Below, one piece after another: positions 43,003-52,080 of a stretch of 64,000 nt of DNA. A program made the translations under genes and the position numbers. Each line of letters begins with the position of its first letter. The stretch's first letter is position 1. Source of the stretch: Dyadobacter sp. UC 10 (GTDB taxonomy: Bacteria; Bacteroidota; Bacteroidia; Cytophagales; Spirosomataceae); contig NZ_VSRN01000001.1 of assembly GCF_008369915.1 (NCBI RefSeq), positions 3,344,501 through 3,408,500 of the forward strand, written 5' to 3'. The notes beneath the pieces are model-generated. The model was not told the DNA's origin. It made no database searches and was given only the letters and a program-made list of their open reading frames with translations.

Positions 43003-44198
43003 TGCATGACCCTTTGCTCTGATATAGCTGCTGTGCTTTGGACGGGCTGCCGATGATATTGCTGTAACGGTACAGTAGGAATATAACCTTTTGTTCCATC
43101 GTCCAGTTGAACGCGGTAGCCTTTCGACATTTCGCCGATTACCCGCACAACAGTATTTGCAGGAAGTGTGCGGATCAGCCCGTTTTTTTGAAATTGTGCG
43201 GATGTAAAAAGGTTAGCCTTTCTCTTTAAAGAAACCGTATCTCCAAACCACTCGGAGATTTCCGGCAAACCGGGTGATTTTTCCAGCCGGTCATCAATAA
43301 AGGGCAGAGGGTTAACCGGCCCCTCGCCGCGCTGGTAAATGCCGAAATGCAGGTGGGGGGAAGTTGTAATTGCATTGCCGGTATTACCCACTAGTCCGAG
43401 CGTATCACCCAACGTAACACGCTGTCCGGCAGAAACCAGCTGGCTGTCCAGGTGCGCGTAATAGAGCGAATATGGATTTGACAGAGAAGACAGAAATACC
43501 ACTTTTCCGCCAAGGTTATTTGTTCCCGCCTGCGTTACAAAACCACTTTCTGAAGCGACGACGGGGGTACCTCTTTTCGCACGAATATCAATACCCTCGT
43601 GTGACCGTATCCCGCCATCACGATCGGCCCCCCAAAAACTGATAACATCACGCATACCGCGACCGGCGACCGGAAACGCGAGTGATGGCAGGGTCGACAG
43701 AGAGAGCGATACAGCCAGCTTTTCATTCAGGCCCGTTTGCATCCTCAGCAGCAGCGTGTCCTTTTCATGGTTAATATATGTCAGGGAATTTCCGTCCTGG
43801 CGCAGGTAGTCAAGGCGCTGGGCTTTACCATTGCGTTTTACTTTGTACAATTCAACGAAAAGGCGGCTGATCGTGTCGCCGTCTTCCCGATTGGGTGTAA
43901 TAACAAGTTTTCGTCCTTCGGGAATGTCGAGCCGGATTGCCTGGGCGGGAACCGAATCTCCCAGGAAAAAACGCTCTTTGTAAGGGGCAACCGAAAGTAC
44001 CGAATCGCTCAACACAGCTTCCCCAACCCTGAACCAGGTTTGCCCTGCCACAGTTTTCTCCATTTTTGCGCGCAGTAAATCCCGCTCGTAATGTTCCTGA
44101 GGCGTCACCGGGAACCAGTGCGAAACCGGCACCGGCTTACACGAGGCCAGCATCCCGATCATCAACACCACCAGCAAATAGCTCTTCAAGGTTCTCAT
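42996..44198 (-). CDS. M23-family peptidase lipoprotein with SH3-like C terminus
   Basis: The 400-residue protein has a lipoprotein signal, MRTLKSYLLVVLMIGMLASC (cysteine at 20). The LytM/M23 domain carries IRSHEGIDIRAKRGTP (first zinc histidine and aspartate) and SPHLHFGIY (last zinc histidines), spaced normally. The C-terminal 90 residues, with VRVIGEMSKGYRVQLDDGTKGYI, resemble a bacterial SH3 domain. Such proteins cut or bind peptidoglycan. The start at 44198 is chosen for the signal; an upstream open frame to 44342 has no signal. Confidence 0.88.
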   Translation of the reverse strand: MRTLKSYLLVVLMIGMLASCKPVPVSHWFPVTPQEHYERDLLRAKMEKTVAGQTWFRVGEAVLSDSVLSVAPYKERFFLGDSVPAQAIRLDIPEGRKLVITPNREDGDTISRLFVELYKVKRNGKAQRLDYLRQDGNSLTYINHEKDTLLLRMQTGLNEKLAVSLSLSTLPSLAFPVAGRGMRDVISFWGADRDGGIRSHEGIDIRAKRGTPVVASESGFVTQAGTNNLGGKVVFLSSLSNPYSLYYAHLDSQLVSAGQRVTLGDTLGLVGNTGNAITTSPHLHFGIYQRGEGPVNPLPFIDDRLEKSPGLPEISEWFGDTVSLKRKANLFTSAQFQKNGLIRTLPANTVVRVIGEMSKGYRVQLDDGTKGYIPTVPLQQYHRQPVQSTAAISEQRVMQK

Positions 44199-44469
44199 CG
44201 ATTCAAACACAAGTTTCACCCGGCCGTTAATAATTTCGTGCCACCGGAAGTGATCAGGTTCGCAAATAGACGCAGTACAAAAGATGAGCAGCAGCGAAGA
44301 ACATTCGTGGAAATTCGTGTATTCGTGGCCAGAAAAATCCAACCAAATCCCTGTTTAACAAAAACCTAACACTAAATAATTATGAAATAGGGGCATTCGA
44401 GACAAAAGATTTTCTATATTGGCGGCCGCTTCGAACTCACATTATAAATCTAATCTGTCTTTTTTAGCC

Positions 44470-45483
44470 ATGGTACAATTAGGTCTTTTGATTACGAATA
44501 GGCATCGCCTGCTAAGCGTGGCGGCTATTCTCGATGTTTTTGAATCAGTCAACATCTTTTGCCAGGGTGCGGGGCAAGAGCCATTTTTTAATATTACGCT
44601 TTTTTCACCCGAAAAGGAGCCAGCCCAATTTAATGGATCTTATCAGATGCAGCCTATTGCCGGAGCTCCCCGGCAGGACCTGGTCCTGGTGCCTGCATTC
44701 GGCGCAGGTGACCTGAAAAGTTCGATTTACGCGAATCAGATGTGTATTCCCTGGCTGGTGGATCAACATAAAAAAGGTGCTGAGCTGGCAAGTTTTTGTA
44801 CCGGGGCATTCTTGCTGGCCGCAGGAGGATTGTTGAATGGCCGCAAAGCCACCACACATATTGATTCCGCCCAGGCACTGGCAACCAATTTCCCCGATGT
44901 GATCATGGAAAGCGATTGCGTGGTGACCGATGACAAGGGGATATACACGAGCGGTGGGGCAACCAGCAGTTTTCACCTCATGCTTTACCTGATCCAGCAT
45001 TATTGCGGAAAAGAACTTACGCTGCGCACTGCTAAAATGTTCGCGATCGATATGGACCGCGAGCAGCAGACTTATTTCGGTACGTTTTCTCCGCCCCAGA
45101 ATCATGGTGACGGCCTGGTAAATCTTGCCCAGCAAAAAATCGAAAAAGAATACCAGGACGGAAGCACGATCGAAACGCTGATCCAGGATATTCCGGCCAG
45201 CCGCCGCAATGTGGTTCGCCGGTTTAAACAGGCAATTGGCGTAACGCCGATCGAGTATCTGCAACGTACGAGGATTGAAGCTGCCAAAAAGCTGCTCGCC
45301 CAGACGGACCAGAGCGTGCTCGAAGTAATGCTTAATTCGGGTTATAACGACCTGAAATCTTTCAGGCAACTATTTAAGAAAAGTACCGGCGTGACGCCGA
45401 AAGAATACCGCGATAAATTCAATATCGCCCGGCTGGAAAGCAACGCCCGGCTCGACCGGCGAGTGGTAGGAGCAGCATATTAG
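44470..45483 (+). CDS. GlxA-type AraC-family regulator with DJ-1/PfpI domain
   Basis: The 337-residue protein has an N-terminal DJ-1/PfpI-like domain (QLGLLITNRHRLLSVAAILDVF, with ASFCTGAFLLAAGGLL carrying the nucleophile-elbow cysteine) and a C-terminal AraC DNA-binding domain with two helix-turn-helices (IPASRRNVVRRFKQAIGVTPIEYL and VLEVMLNSGYNDLKSFRQLF). The ATG at 44470 is preferred over the open frame from 44419, which adds non-homologous residues. No conserved neighbour indicates the target. A bidirectional terminator follows. Confidence 0.92.
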   Translation: MVQLGLLITNRHRLLSVAAILDVFESVNIFCQGAGQEPFFNITLFSPEKEPAQFNGSYQMQPIAGAPRQDLVLVPAFGAGDLKSSIYANQMCIPWLVDQHKKGAELASFCTGAFLLAAGGLLNGRKATTHIDSAQALATNFPDVIMESDCVVTDDKGIYTSGGATSSFHLMLYLIQHYCGKELTLRTAKMFAIDMDREQQTYFGTFSPPQNHGDGLVNLAQQKIEKEYQDGSTIETLIQDIPASRRNVVRRFKQAIGVTPIEYLQRTRIEAAKKLLAQTDQSVLEVMLNSGYNDLKSFRQLFKKSTGVTPKEYRDKFNIARLESNARLDRRVVGAAY

Positions 45484-45484
45484 T

Positions 45485-45514
45485 AAAAATGGCCTGACGA
45501 ATCAGGCCATTTTT
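45485..45514. terminator. Bidirectional terminator
   Basis: TGGCCTGA (45490-45497) pairs with TCAGGCCA (45502-45509), with A and T runs on either side, between the AraC gene (+) and the glycosidase gene (-). Confidence 0.92.
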
Positions 45515-45518
45515 GCGA

Positions 45519-48500
45519 TCAGTTCATTTTAGCGACTTTCCGGAATGCTCGCTCCTGTTCCTGACTGATTTCTACCACATACATATTAGCCGGCAAGTGG
45601 GCAATACTGATCCGGTGGGAAAATTTATTGCCCGCCTTGCGTACTTTCGATTTGTGATGCAGGCGGCCGGTACCGGCTTCGAAAATTTTAATTTCTATTT
45701 CCGAGGTTTTTCCGTTGGCGAGGTCAATGCTAATGTAATCGGTGGTTGGGTTGGGATACACACTTACATCGGCGTGAAGTGCGGCTTCTTCAAGGAGTGG
45801 TGCAGGCATCTCGGTGGCTGCCATTCTTGCGCTGGATGCGTCAGCGATCACAAAAATGGGCGTTTCGCCGGCGGTGACGGTTACTTGTCCATCAACGATC
45901 GGAAGTTGCTGCTGGCTCATATTATTACTACCCACCTGCGGGGTATAGATCTTCGCAACACCTGATTCATTCAGGTTGAGTGTGTATGCTGCGGTGCGGC
46001 CAATTTCGTCGGGAACGGTGAGTACATACATTGATTTTCCGTCCAGCTCGTAACGGTCTACGATAGGGTCGGAATGAAGGGTTTCTTTGTACCTGTAATT
46101 GCCAAACTGTTTATTGACCTGAAAAAGGTAATCGGCTGCCGGTCGGCGGGTTTGGTCTGAGTTGAGCAGGCCGGAAGTGCCGAACATGCCCGAACCATTA
46201 TTGTCGTCATACATTTGGTAATAAAATACCTTCTCTATCCCCGACCTTGCCGAAACGAGCGAAGTTCTCAAGATCCAGTCGGCCTGGGTAACCAGCTCCG
46301 ATTTGCTGCCGATCGCAATTGCTTTCAAAGGGCTTCCCTGATTGACATCGTAACCAGTTTCTGTTATCCAAACCGGCATATCCTGTGAAAACTCGTGGGA
46401 AGTCTTTACGTAATCATCAATAATTTTCTTTGCATTGATATTTTCAGGCGCGGTGCCGCGCGTGGAAGTGCCGCTTTGTGTCATGGTTGAATTGTCGATA
46501 TACAAATGGAAGTTGACGATATCCCAGCAAAGATTCACGCTGCCATCAGGCTTGTAGCCCCGAAACTCTTTACACCAATCGACCATTCCCTTGATATAAT
46601 CCGACCCTGTTACCAGGCCAGCAATCACTACCTTCATATTCGGGTCGGCATTTTTAATACCGACTCCGGCCCCCATGGTATTTTTATGACCATCGTAAAA
46701 TGCCGATAAATTGGCGGCATATTCCCGCGCAGTCTGATAAGCTTTACGGCCTTTCCACCATTTGTCACGCTCGTTGTCGCATTCAATGTATTTGACAAGA
46801 TTAAGACCAATTTTGACAGCGTTAGGAACATCGCCCCACCATCTTGGCGTGCTGTGGGTGCTCAGTAATGCGGGGTCAACGGCATTATTGCTGCCATATC
46901 TTGCCGCATATTGAAAACCCATTTTTGCCTGCTCAATATAAGATGACGGCAACGTAAAATCCATTCCGAAATGAACAGGTACATTTTCATTGTCACGCTC
47001 GCCAGCCGGGTAGCTGTCTAACATCCAGCCGGGAAGTGTTTTGAGGCAAGCAAGCACTTCTATATTTTCTGCTTTGCAGCGTTCGTATATCGCATCATAA
47101 TTCCAGCCCCCCGAAATCGTGGGGTTGTAGGAATAGACTCCTTGCTGTGATTCCAGTTTTTCCCAATCCATATAATGACGGAATCCGGAAAAGCTCTTCG
47201 CTGCGTTCATCAGCGGTTCATTGATAACCTGCGGATTGTTGCCGACTTCAAAATTCCACTCATAACCATTGACACCAAAAGTATCTCCCAATCTGACGGA
47301 TTTGTGCGGTACCGGCGTGACGCCCTGGCTTGGAGGCGTGTAGCTGCCGTATAATTCTATTTCAGTCGGCAGGATTCCCTGAATACGCAGTACCAGATAT
47401 CTGATATTGCCGATTGGCGCATTGAGCTTGAATTTATCCTCCTCCGCAACTTGGGCATCCGGGTAGGGGCCCACCCAGCTATTGTATTCATATCCTTTGA
47501 AAGAGGCGATTTCAATGCGCTCCCAGTTGCTGGTAATAACCGATAATGTCATAGGCGCCTGGGCGGCAGAGCCTTCATAATCGAAGAACTTAATACTTTG
47601 CAGGGTCATTTGCTCACCTTCGAGCACGGGATAGTAGGCTTCATAGTCGTTGATCACCTTGCCCCAGCCGGTATTGACACTTACCTGGGTATTACCGTCA
47701 AAAAGCGGTTCAAGCGAGCTGGTTGCATTGGTAAGCTGGTACCATCTTTTGCCGTCGATCGTAATTTTATTGGCAGGGGCTGAGGGTGAGTTTGGGTTGA
47801 TCACTTGTGAATGTGAAACCGGCTGGGCAGCAGAAAATGAGTTACTTTCTGTCTGGGAGGCGGTTATGACCGCACTTCCCTCGCCTACAATGGTCGCCTG
47901 CCAGGTATTTCCTGCATTCGCAACGGTAATTACAGCAGTATTTGAAGAAGAAAATGTTACAGGAACCTCCGCATTGGTACTGGTGGCCGTTAAAGCAAAT
48001 GGACTATCGTTCACGTTTTTGGCCGGTAGCGCAGCAAATGTGATAAGCCCGGCAGGTTTTTGAATCGTAATTGACTGTACATCAAACCAATTGAAATTAA
48101 ATCCGCCGCGGCTGGCCTGTAACCGCAATACCTGGTGCCCCGCAGGAAGGTTTAAGGTGTCGCTGAAAGTGGCGTAAGTCTGCCAGCCACCTGTCCAGGG
48201 TACATTTATCGCGCCCAGCACATCTCCCGACGTATTTTTAATTTCGAACAATCCATTGCCCTGCGCACTCGCAACGCGGAAATGAAACGCATGGGGGCCG
48301 GCTGTCTGCACATTAACATGGTAGTCCATCCAATCGCCATTGTCGATGCCGCTCACATTGGCAGTTCCGTCGGTATCATTTGAGTTTTCAGTCTGGACGC
48401 CGTTAATCGCGTGAAAATCTTCTGCCTGTATCTTTCCGGGCAGGTTTTGGGTTAAAAGCGGTACCGTACCCGCTACTTCAAACCAGTCAAAATTAAATGC

Positions 48501-49295
48501 GCCCCGTGTGGTCTGCAGTCTGATAATGTGGCTTCCTGCGGACAATGTCGCGGTGGTACTTACTGTCACGTAATTTTGCCACCCGCCGGTTCGGGGAATG
48601 CTCACCTGCCCGAGTGTAGGCCCGCTTCCCTCTTTGATTTCTATCAACCCGTCGCCCCAGGCATTGGCTACACGAAAAAAGAATGTATAAGTGCCGGCAG
48701 CAGTAACATTTACATTATAGTCGAGCCAATCGTTGTCATCAATATCAGTCACATTTGCCCCACTGCTTGTGCCCTGGGAATTTTCATTCCGCACATTGCT
48801 GGCTATATCAAAAGTTTCACTTTCAATTTTTCCCGGTAACGAAACCGAAGAAAGCGCGGCTTCAAACCAGTTGATCGCAAAAACACCTTTTTCAGCATAA
48901 AAACGAATGGTCTGATTTCCTGCGGGTAGTGCAGCAAACATATTTACGGTTGCCCAGCCCTGCATTCCGCCGGTCCGCGGAAGTATTCTCTGCCCTAAAA
49001 CGGCTCCATTTGCTCCCTTAATCTGTAAGGAAGCCTGATCGCTGAAACCATTTGCAATACGTACTTTGAAAGTATAAAAACCAGCGGAAGGTGCCGTTAC
49101 ATTGTAATCGACATAGCTGCTGTCGTTCATCCAGCCGACATCCAGGCCACCGCCGGTATCTTCGGTGGATTCTGTTCCAACGCCTGAGATGGCATCGTAA
49201 TTTTCTGCTTCGATTTTTCCGGAAAGTGGACGATAAGTCTGTGAAAAGCCATTGACGCCAGTCAATAGCATGACGGTGAGTAAAAGATATTTCAT
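45519..49295 (-). CDS. Multidomain secreted glycosidase with three CBM6-like modules and T9SS sorting domain
   Basis: The 1258-residue protein has a signal peptide (LLTGVNGFSQ). Three tandem CBM6-like modules follow at about 22-150, 153-283 and 288-412, each with the IEAENYD or IQAEDFH opening and a DWxDYNV or similar motif. Next come a bacterial Ig-like domain (about 415-505) and a discoidin-like domain (510-660). The catalytic TIM barrel runs about 670-1060, with ECDNE (probable acid/base glutamate) and WITETGYD (probable nucleophile), as in clan A glycosidases. The last 75 residues are a T9SS type A sorting domain (VYPNPTTDYISI to the end). The exact GH family is not clear to me. The T9SS machinery (sprA) is in the same window. 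Confidence 0.85.
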   Translation of the reverse strand: MKYLLLTVMLLTGVNGFSQTYRPLSGKIEAENYDAISGVGTESTEDTGGGLDVGWMNDSSYVDYNVTAPSAGFYTFKVRIANGFSDQASLQIKGANGAVLGQRILPRTGGMQGWATVNMFAALPAGNQTIRFYAEKGVFAINWFEAALSSVSLPGKIESETFDIASNVRNENSQGTSSGANVTDIDDNDWLDYNVNVTAAGTYTFFFRVANAWGDGLIEIKEGSGPTLGQVSIPRTGGWQNYVTVSTTATLSAGSHIIRLQTTRGAFNFDWFEVAGTVPLLTQNLPGKIQAEDFHAINGVQTENSNDTDGTANVSGIDNGDWMDYHVNVQTAGPHAFHFRVASAQGNGLFEIKNTSGDVLGAINVPWTGGWQTYATFSDTLNLPAGHQVLRLQASRGGFNFNWFDVQSITIQKPAGLITFAALPAKNVNDSPFALTATSTNAEVPVTFSSSNTAVITVANAGNTWQATIVGEGSAVITASQTESNSFSAAQPVSHSQVINPNSPSAPANKITIDGKRWYQLTNATSSLEPLFDGNTQVSVNTGWGKVINDYEAYYPVLEGEQMTLQSIKFFDYEGSAAQAPMTLSVITSNWERIEIASFKGYEYNSWVGPYPDAQVAEEDKFKLNAPIGNIRYLVLRIQGILPTEIELYGSYTPPSQGVTPVPHKSVRLGDTFGVNGYEWNFEVGNNPQVINEPLMNAAKSFSGFRHYMDWEKLESQQGVYSYNPTISGGWNYDAIYERCKAENIEVLACLKTLPGWMLDSYPAGERDNENVPVHFGMDFTLPSSYIEQAKMGFQYAARYGSNNAVDPALLSTHSTPRWWGDVPNAVKIGLNLVKYIECDNERDKWWKGRKAYQTAREYAANLSAFYDGHKNTMGAGVGIKNADPNMKVVIAGLVTGSDYIKGMVDWCKEFRGYKPDGSVNLCWDIVNFHLYIDNSTMTQSGTSTRGTAPENINAKKIIDDYVKTSHEFSQDMPVWITETGYDVNQGSPLKAIAIGSKSELVTQADWILRTSLVSARSGIEKVFYYQMYDDNNGSGMFGTSGLLNSDQTRRPAADYLFQVNKQFGNYRYKETLHSDPIVDRYELDGKSMYVLTVPDEIGRTAAYTLNLNESGVAKIYTPQVGSNNMSQQQLPIVDGQVTVTAGETPIFVIADASSARMAATEMPAPLLEEAALHADVSVYPNPTTDYISIDLANGKTSEIEIKIFEAGTGRLHHKSKVRKAGNKFSHRISIAHLPANMYVVEISQEQERAFRKVAKMN

Positions 49296-49520
49296 ATGAG
49301 GAGAGTTAAAATTAGTTTGAATATAGTATTTGTTCGTAATGATTTTTAGTCACCACCGGGAAAAAAATACTGAAGCTGTCGTTTGATGGGACACAAAATG
49401 GCTTTATCATTGCCCAGAGAAAGCCCAGTGGCATTTTCTGGCAGTGGCACGAGTTCTTGTGGATGTAGAAGATATTTGAAGAAATGTGAGCCTGGAAAAT
49501 AGATCTCAAAAAATCTGGCC

Positions 49521-49551
49521 CAAAAAAAACTGACCCTGCAAGAGGTCAGTT
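49521..49551 (-). terminator. Terminator overlapping the stop of the proline-rich gene
   Basis: On the minus strand AACTGACC pairs with GGTCAGTT across an eight-base loop and is followed by a T run. The TGA stop of the gene lies inside the first arm. The remaining 225 bp up to the glycosidase start hold nothing I can support. Confidence 0.75.
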
Positions 49552-49842
49552 GAATGCCGGAATATCGGGTTCCCCGCCGGGCTCCCTGATTGGATCTACT
49601 TCTGGTACGATCGGTTCTACCGGAGGAATGCCCGGATCCGGTTGTATAGGAGGTGTTTCGGGCTCTTTTTCGAACGGCGGCGTTTCTTCAGGAATATCCG
49701 GGGAGGGTACTTCCGGCCTTGGATCAAAGGGCGGATTCTCTGGGGGACCTGCCGGATCGCCGCCTCCGTAAGTTGGAGAACTCCATGCTGCTATTTGGTA
49801 AATATCCATGATCTTGTTGTTGAAGTGTAATTTGACATTCAC
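49546..49842 (-). CDS. Small proline-rich acidic protein, 98 residues
   Basis: After about 25 ordinary residues the protein is made of proline/glutamate/aspartate repeats (PEVPSPDIPEETPPFEKE, PIQPDPGIPPVEPI). The start is a GTG at 49842 or the ATG at 49809 (MDIYQIAAW). There is no signal peptide or membrane span, so the product is probably disordered. The opposite strand also has a long frame, rich in glycine and serine, which is a shadow. The terminator that overlaps the stop supports expression of this strand. Function unknown. Confidence 0.6.
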   Translation of the reverse strand: MNVKLHFNNKIMDIYQIAAWSSPTYGGGDPAGPPENPPFDPRPEVPSPDIPEETPPFEKEPETPPIQPDPGIPPVEPIVPEVDPIREPGGEPDIPAFN

Positions 49843-49951
49843 GCTTTTAAAATAATTGTGCCTGACTGGGCAGTTGCGGAAATTATAGCATTAGAAGGAA
49901 ACATTATCTGAAAAAACCGATATTAGGTCGGTGTGCGCGTAAACGATCAGT

Positions 49952-51037
49952 ATGATGGAAAATATTAGTGTGCGGTATAATGATGGAACAACCCCGGTAG
50001 TGCGCGAAGCAACGCTCACACTCATGCCCGATCACTGGCTGATCCGGTTTTTAGGGGAAAATGACCGGCCACACACAGTTCGCTGGGAGCTCGCACGCAT
50101 TGTTACAGAACAGGGCTTTACAAACCTGGCAATCTTCAGGTACCACGATTTTTCTGAGCAAACCATTGAATGCAGCGCAGAGAACTTTCCTCAAGTACTC
50201 AGGGAAAAGTATCCTGAAGGGACTTTTTTCGAAAAGAAAGTTTCGAATACAATTCTGAAAAGCCCGCTCTCTCTGGTCGCGCTAATCCTTCTTCTGCTTG
50301 GACTGCTGGCCGGAACCTACTTCCTGCTCCTCCCATTCGCAGCCAGGCAAATTGCCGCTAAAATTCCGCGGCAACTGGAAGTCAGGCTGGGTGAAACCTT
50401 GTATGAAAACATTACTTCGGCTTACAAAAAGGATGAGGTAATGTCCAGAAAAATTAATCATTTCGCCAAGGCGATTGATTTCAGAACCGATTATCCGATT
50501 CAGATCAGCGTTGTAAAAAGCGAGGAAACGAATGCATTTGCGCTTCCGGGAGGACATATTGTAGTATTTGACGGGATTTTGAAGAAGATGAAAACAAAAG
50601 AGGAGCTGGCAGCACTTCTGGCCCACGAAGTCTCGCACGTTCACTACCAGCATTCGCTAAGAAGCCTTTTTCGAAGTATGGGAGGTTACCTGTTCATTTC
50701 CTTTATTTTCAGTGACGTAACCGGTATCGTCGCGATCATTGCAGAAAACTCGAATATGCTTTTGAACCTCACCTATTCACGGACTCTGGAAACGGAGGCT
50801 GACGAAAACGCGGCCCGCATATTCCGGACGCAGGGTATCAGCATGAAAGGCCTCGTGGATTTGTTTAGTTTGTTGCAGGAAGGTGAACAAAAAGCGGGTT
50901 ACAGCAAGCTGCTCAGTATGCACCCGCTGACCGAAGAGCGGATGCAGCAGGCGCGTGCATTGGCACGGGAACAAACCGGTATTCGGGATCAATCCGAACT
51001 GCAAAAGCGATGGATTGATCTCAAAAGCACCAAATGA
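49952..51037 (+). CDS. M48-family metallopeptidase, membrane-anchored
   Basis: The 361-residue protein has an N-terminal 100-residue soluble domain, one transmembrane helix (about 106-127) and an M48 peptidase domain: HEVSH at 225-229 with the zinc ligands and LETEADENAA with the third ligand glutamate. A second hydrophobic segment follows HEVSH (GGYLFISFIFSDVTGIVAII). M48 peptidases of the HtpX/BepA type act in quality control of membrane or outer-membrane proteins. The start may be 49952 or 49955 (two ATG in a row). The SHOCT gene follows 55 bp downstream. Confidence 0.88.
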   Translation: MMENISVRYNDGTTPVVREATLTLMPDHWLIRFLGENDRPHTVRWELARIVTEQGFTNLAIFRYHDFSEQTIECSAENFPQVLREKYPEGTFFEKKVSNTILKSPLSLVALILLLLGLLAGTYFLLLPFAARQIAAKIPRQLEVRLGETLYENITSAYKKDEVMSRKINHFAKAIDFRTDYPIQISVVKSEETNAFALPGGHIVVFDGILKKMKTKEELAALLAHEVSHVHYQHSLRSLFRSMGGYLFISFIFSDVTGIVAIIAENSNMLLNLTYSRTLETEADENAARIFRTQGISMKGLVDLFSLLQEGEQKAGYSKLLSMHPLTEERMQQARALAREQTGIRDQSELQKRWIDLKSTK

Positions 51038-51092
51038 CAAAGGCTGCGATGGCACTATTTTTGTGATTGTCAGCGAAAAGAACGGATTAATT

Positions 51093-51947
51093 ATGAAAGC
51101 GTTAACAAAAGAAGGTCAGCAGCACGTTTCGGAGATTGCTGAAAGATATAGTCTGAAAACCGAGTCGGTAGAAACGCTGCTCAAAGCTGTTATCAACGGC
51201 GGCGGAAAAATGGCACAGTTCAATATTGCCGAGCTGGGCGGACAGGGACAATGGATGCGCGGAGGAATGACAATGGTAGGGGATATGTTCAATAGTTCGG
51301 TAAGAACAACCGTGGACAAAATCTGTAACGAGCTTTCGGACCTGGTAACTTCCAAGGTGCTTTTTGAAGAATCGGCTGATTTGTCGAATGGAGAACATGC
51401 GTCTCACGAAAGTTATCAGAAGCAGGGTACCGGCACCTGGCCGGCAGTTTTTGGAAACCCGACTTCAAGCGGCTCTCAAAACAGTTTTCACTATGCATAT
51501 TTTTCGCCGGTGCACAGGCTTGTGATCGATGAGGATGGAAAGAGAACGATCTACGATACGAAGCATCATCAGATAACCGGTGTATCACAGCAGCAGGGCC
51601 CTGGCAATTCGTACAGGTTCACAAGTCAGGATGGTTACGTGGACCTCCACAATCTCCCGGTAATATCAGAGCCGCGCGACGGTTCGCCGCGCGACGGTTC
51701 GCCGGGCGACGCCTCGCCGGGCGACGCCTCGCCGGGCGACGGTTCAGTAAAAGAACAATCGCAACCTACGCCCGGGATTGTATACGATGTCACTGCTACT
51801 GCTGATTTGAGAACTGAAAGTACAGGGAATAGCCCGCAGGATATTATCATCGCTACGATCGAAAAAATCAATGTGCTATATGAGAGAGGGCAGATCACGG
51901 AAGAGGAATTTAAATCCAAAAAACAGGAATTGCTCACAAGGCTTTAA
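51093..51947 (+). CDS. SHOCT-domain protein with internal 15-bp repeats
   Basis: The 284-residue protein has an N-terminal helical domain (EGQQHVSEIAERYSLKTESV), a middle region of unknown type with a histidine-rich turn, a proline/aspartate/serine linker encoded by five 15-bp repeats (51672-51746), and a C-terminal SHOCT domain of about 30 residues (IEKINVLYERGQITEEEFKSKK). SHOCT domains are short oligomerisation modules. The frame is open back to 50955 inside the M48 gene; the ATG at 51093 avoids that overlap. It is probably co-transcribed with the M48 gene. Function unknown. Confidence 0.78.
   Translation: MKALTKEGQQHVSEIAERYSLKTESVETLLKAVINGGGKMAQFNIAELGGQGQWMRGGMTMVGDMFNSSVRTTVDKICNELSDLVTSKVLFEESADLSNGEHASHESYQKQGTGTWPAVFGNPTSSGSQNSFHYAYFSPVHRLVIDEDGKRTIYDTKHHQITGVSQQQGPGNSYRFTSQDGYVDLHNLPVISEPRDGSPRDGSPGDASPGDASPGDGSVKEQSQPTPGIVYDVTATADLRTESTGNSPQDIIIATIEKINVLYERGQITEEEFKSKKQELLTRL
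51672..51746 (+). repeat. Five 15-bp in-frame repeats in the SHOCT gene
   Basis: Units encode PRDGS, PRDGS, PGDAS, PGDAS and PGDGS. The length is a multiple of three, so gain or loss of units changes linker length without a frameshift. Confidence 0.92.
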
Positions 51948-51968
51948 GGTTTTTCTTATCCAAAATGG

Positions 51969-52008
51969 CAGCAGCGGCTGGGAATTTTCCTGGTCGCTGC
52001 TGTTTTTT
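51969..52008 (+). terminator. Rho-independent terminator after the SHOCT gene
   Basis: CAGCAGCG (51969-51976) pairs with CGCTGCTG (51995-52002), followed by six T, 22 bp after the stop. Confidence 0.85.
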
Positions 52009-52080
52009 ATATCGTTTCAGATTAATTTTTGTCTGATAATTGATCACATTTGAACCTGTTTTAAAAGCTAAGTTCTAAAA

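Noticed and set aside
44605..45369. 254-codon minus-strand frame inside the GlxA/AraC gene
   Set aside because: The plus-strand gene has both expected domains, so the antisense frame is a shadow.
49312..49509. 65-codon minus-strand frame upstream of the glycosidase gene
   Set aside because: No ribosome site, signal or family features, and codon use unlike the neighbours.
49550..49771. Glycine/serine-rich + strand frame opposite the proline-rich gene
   Set aside because: It is the mirror of proline codons on the other strand. The terminator orientation favours the minus-strand gene.
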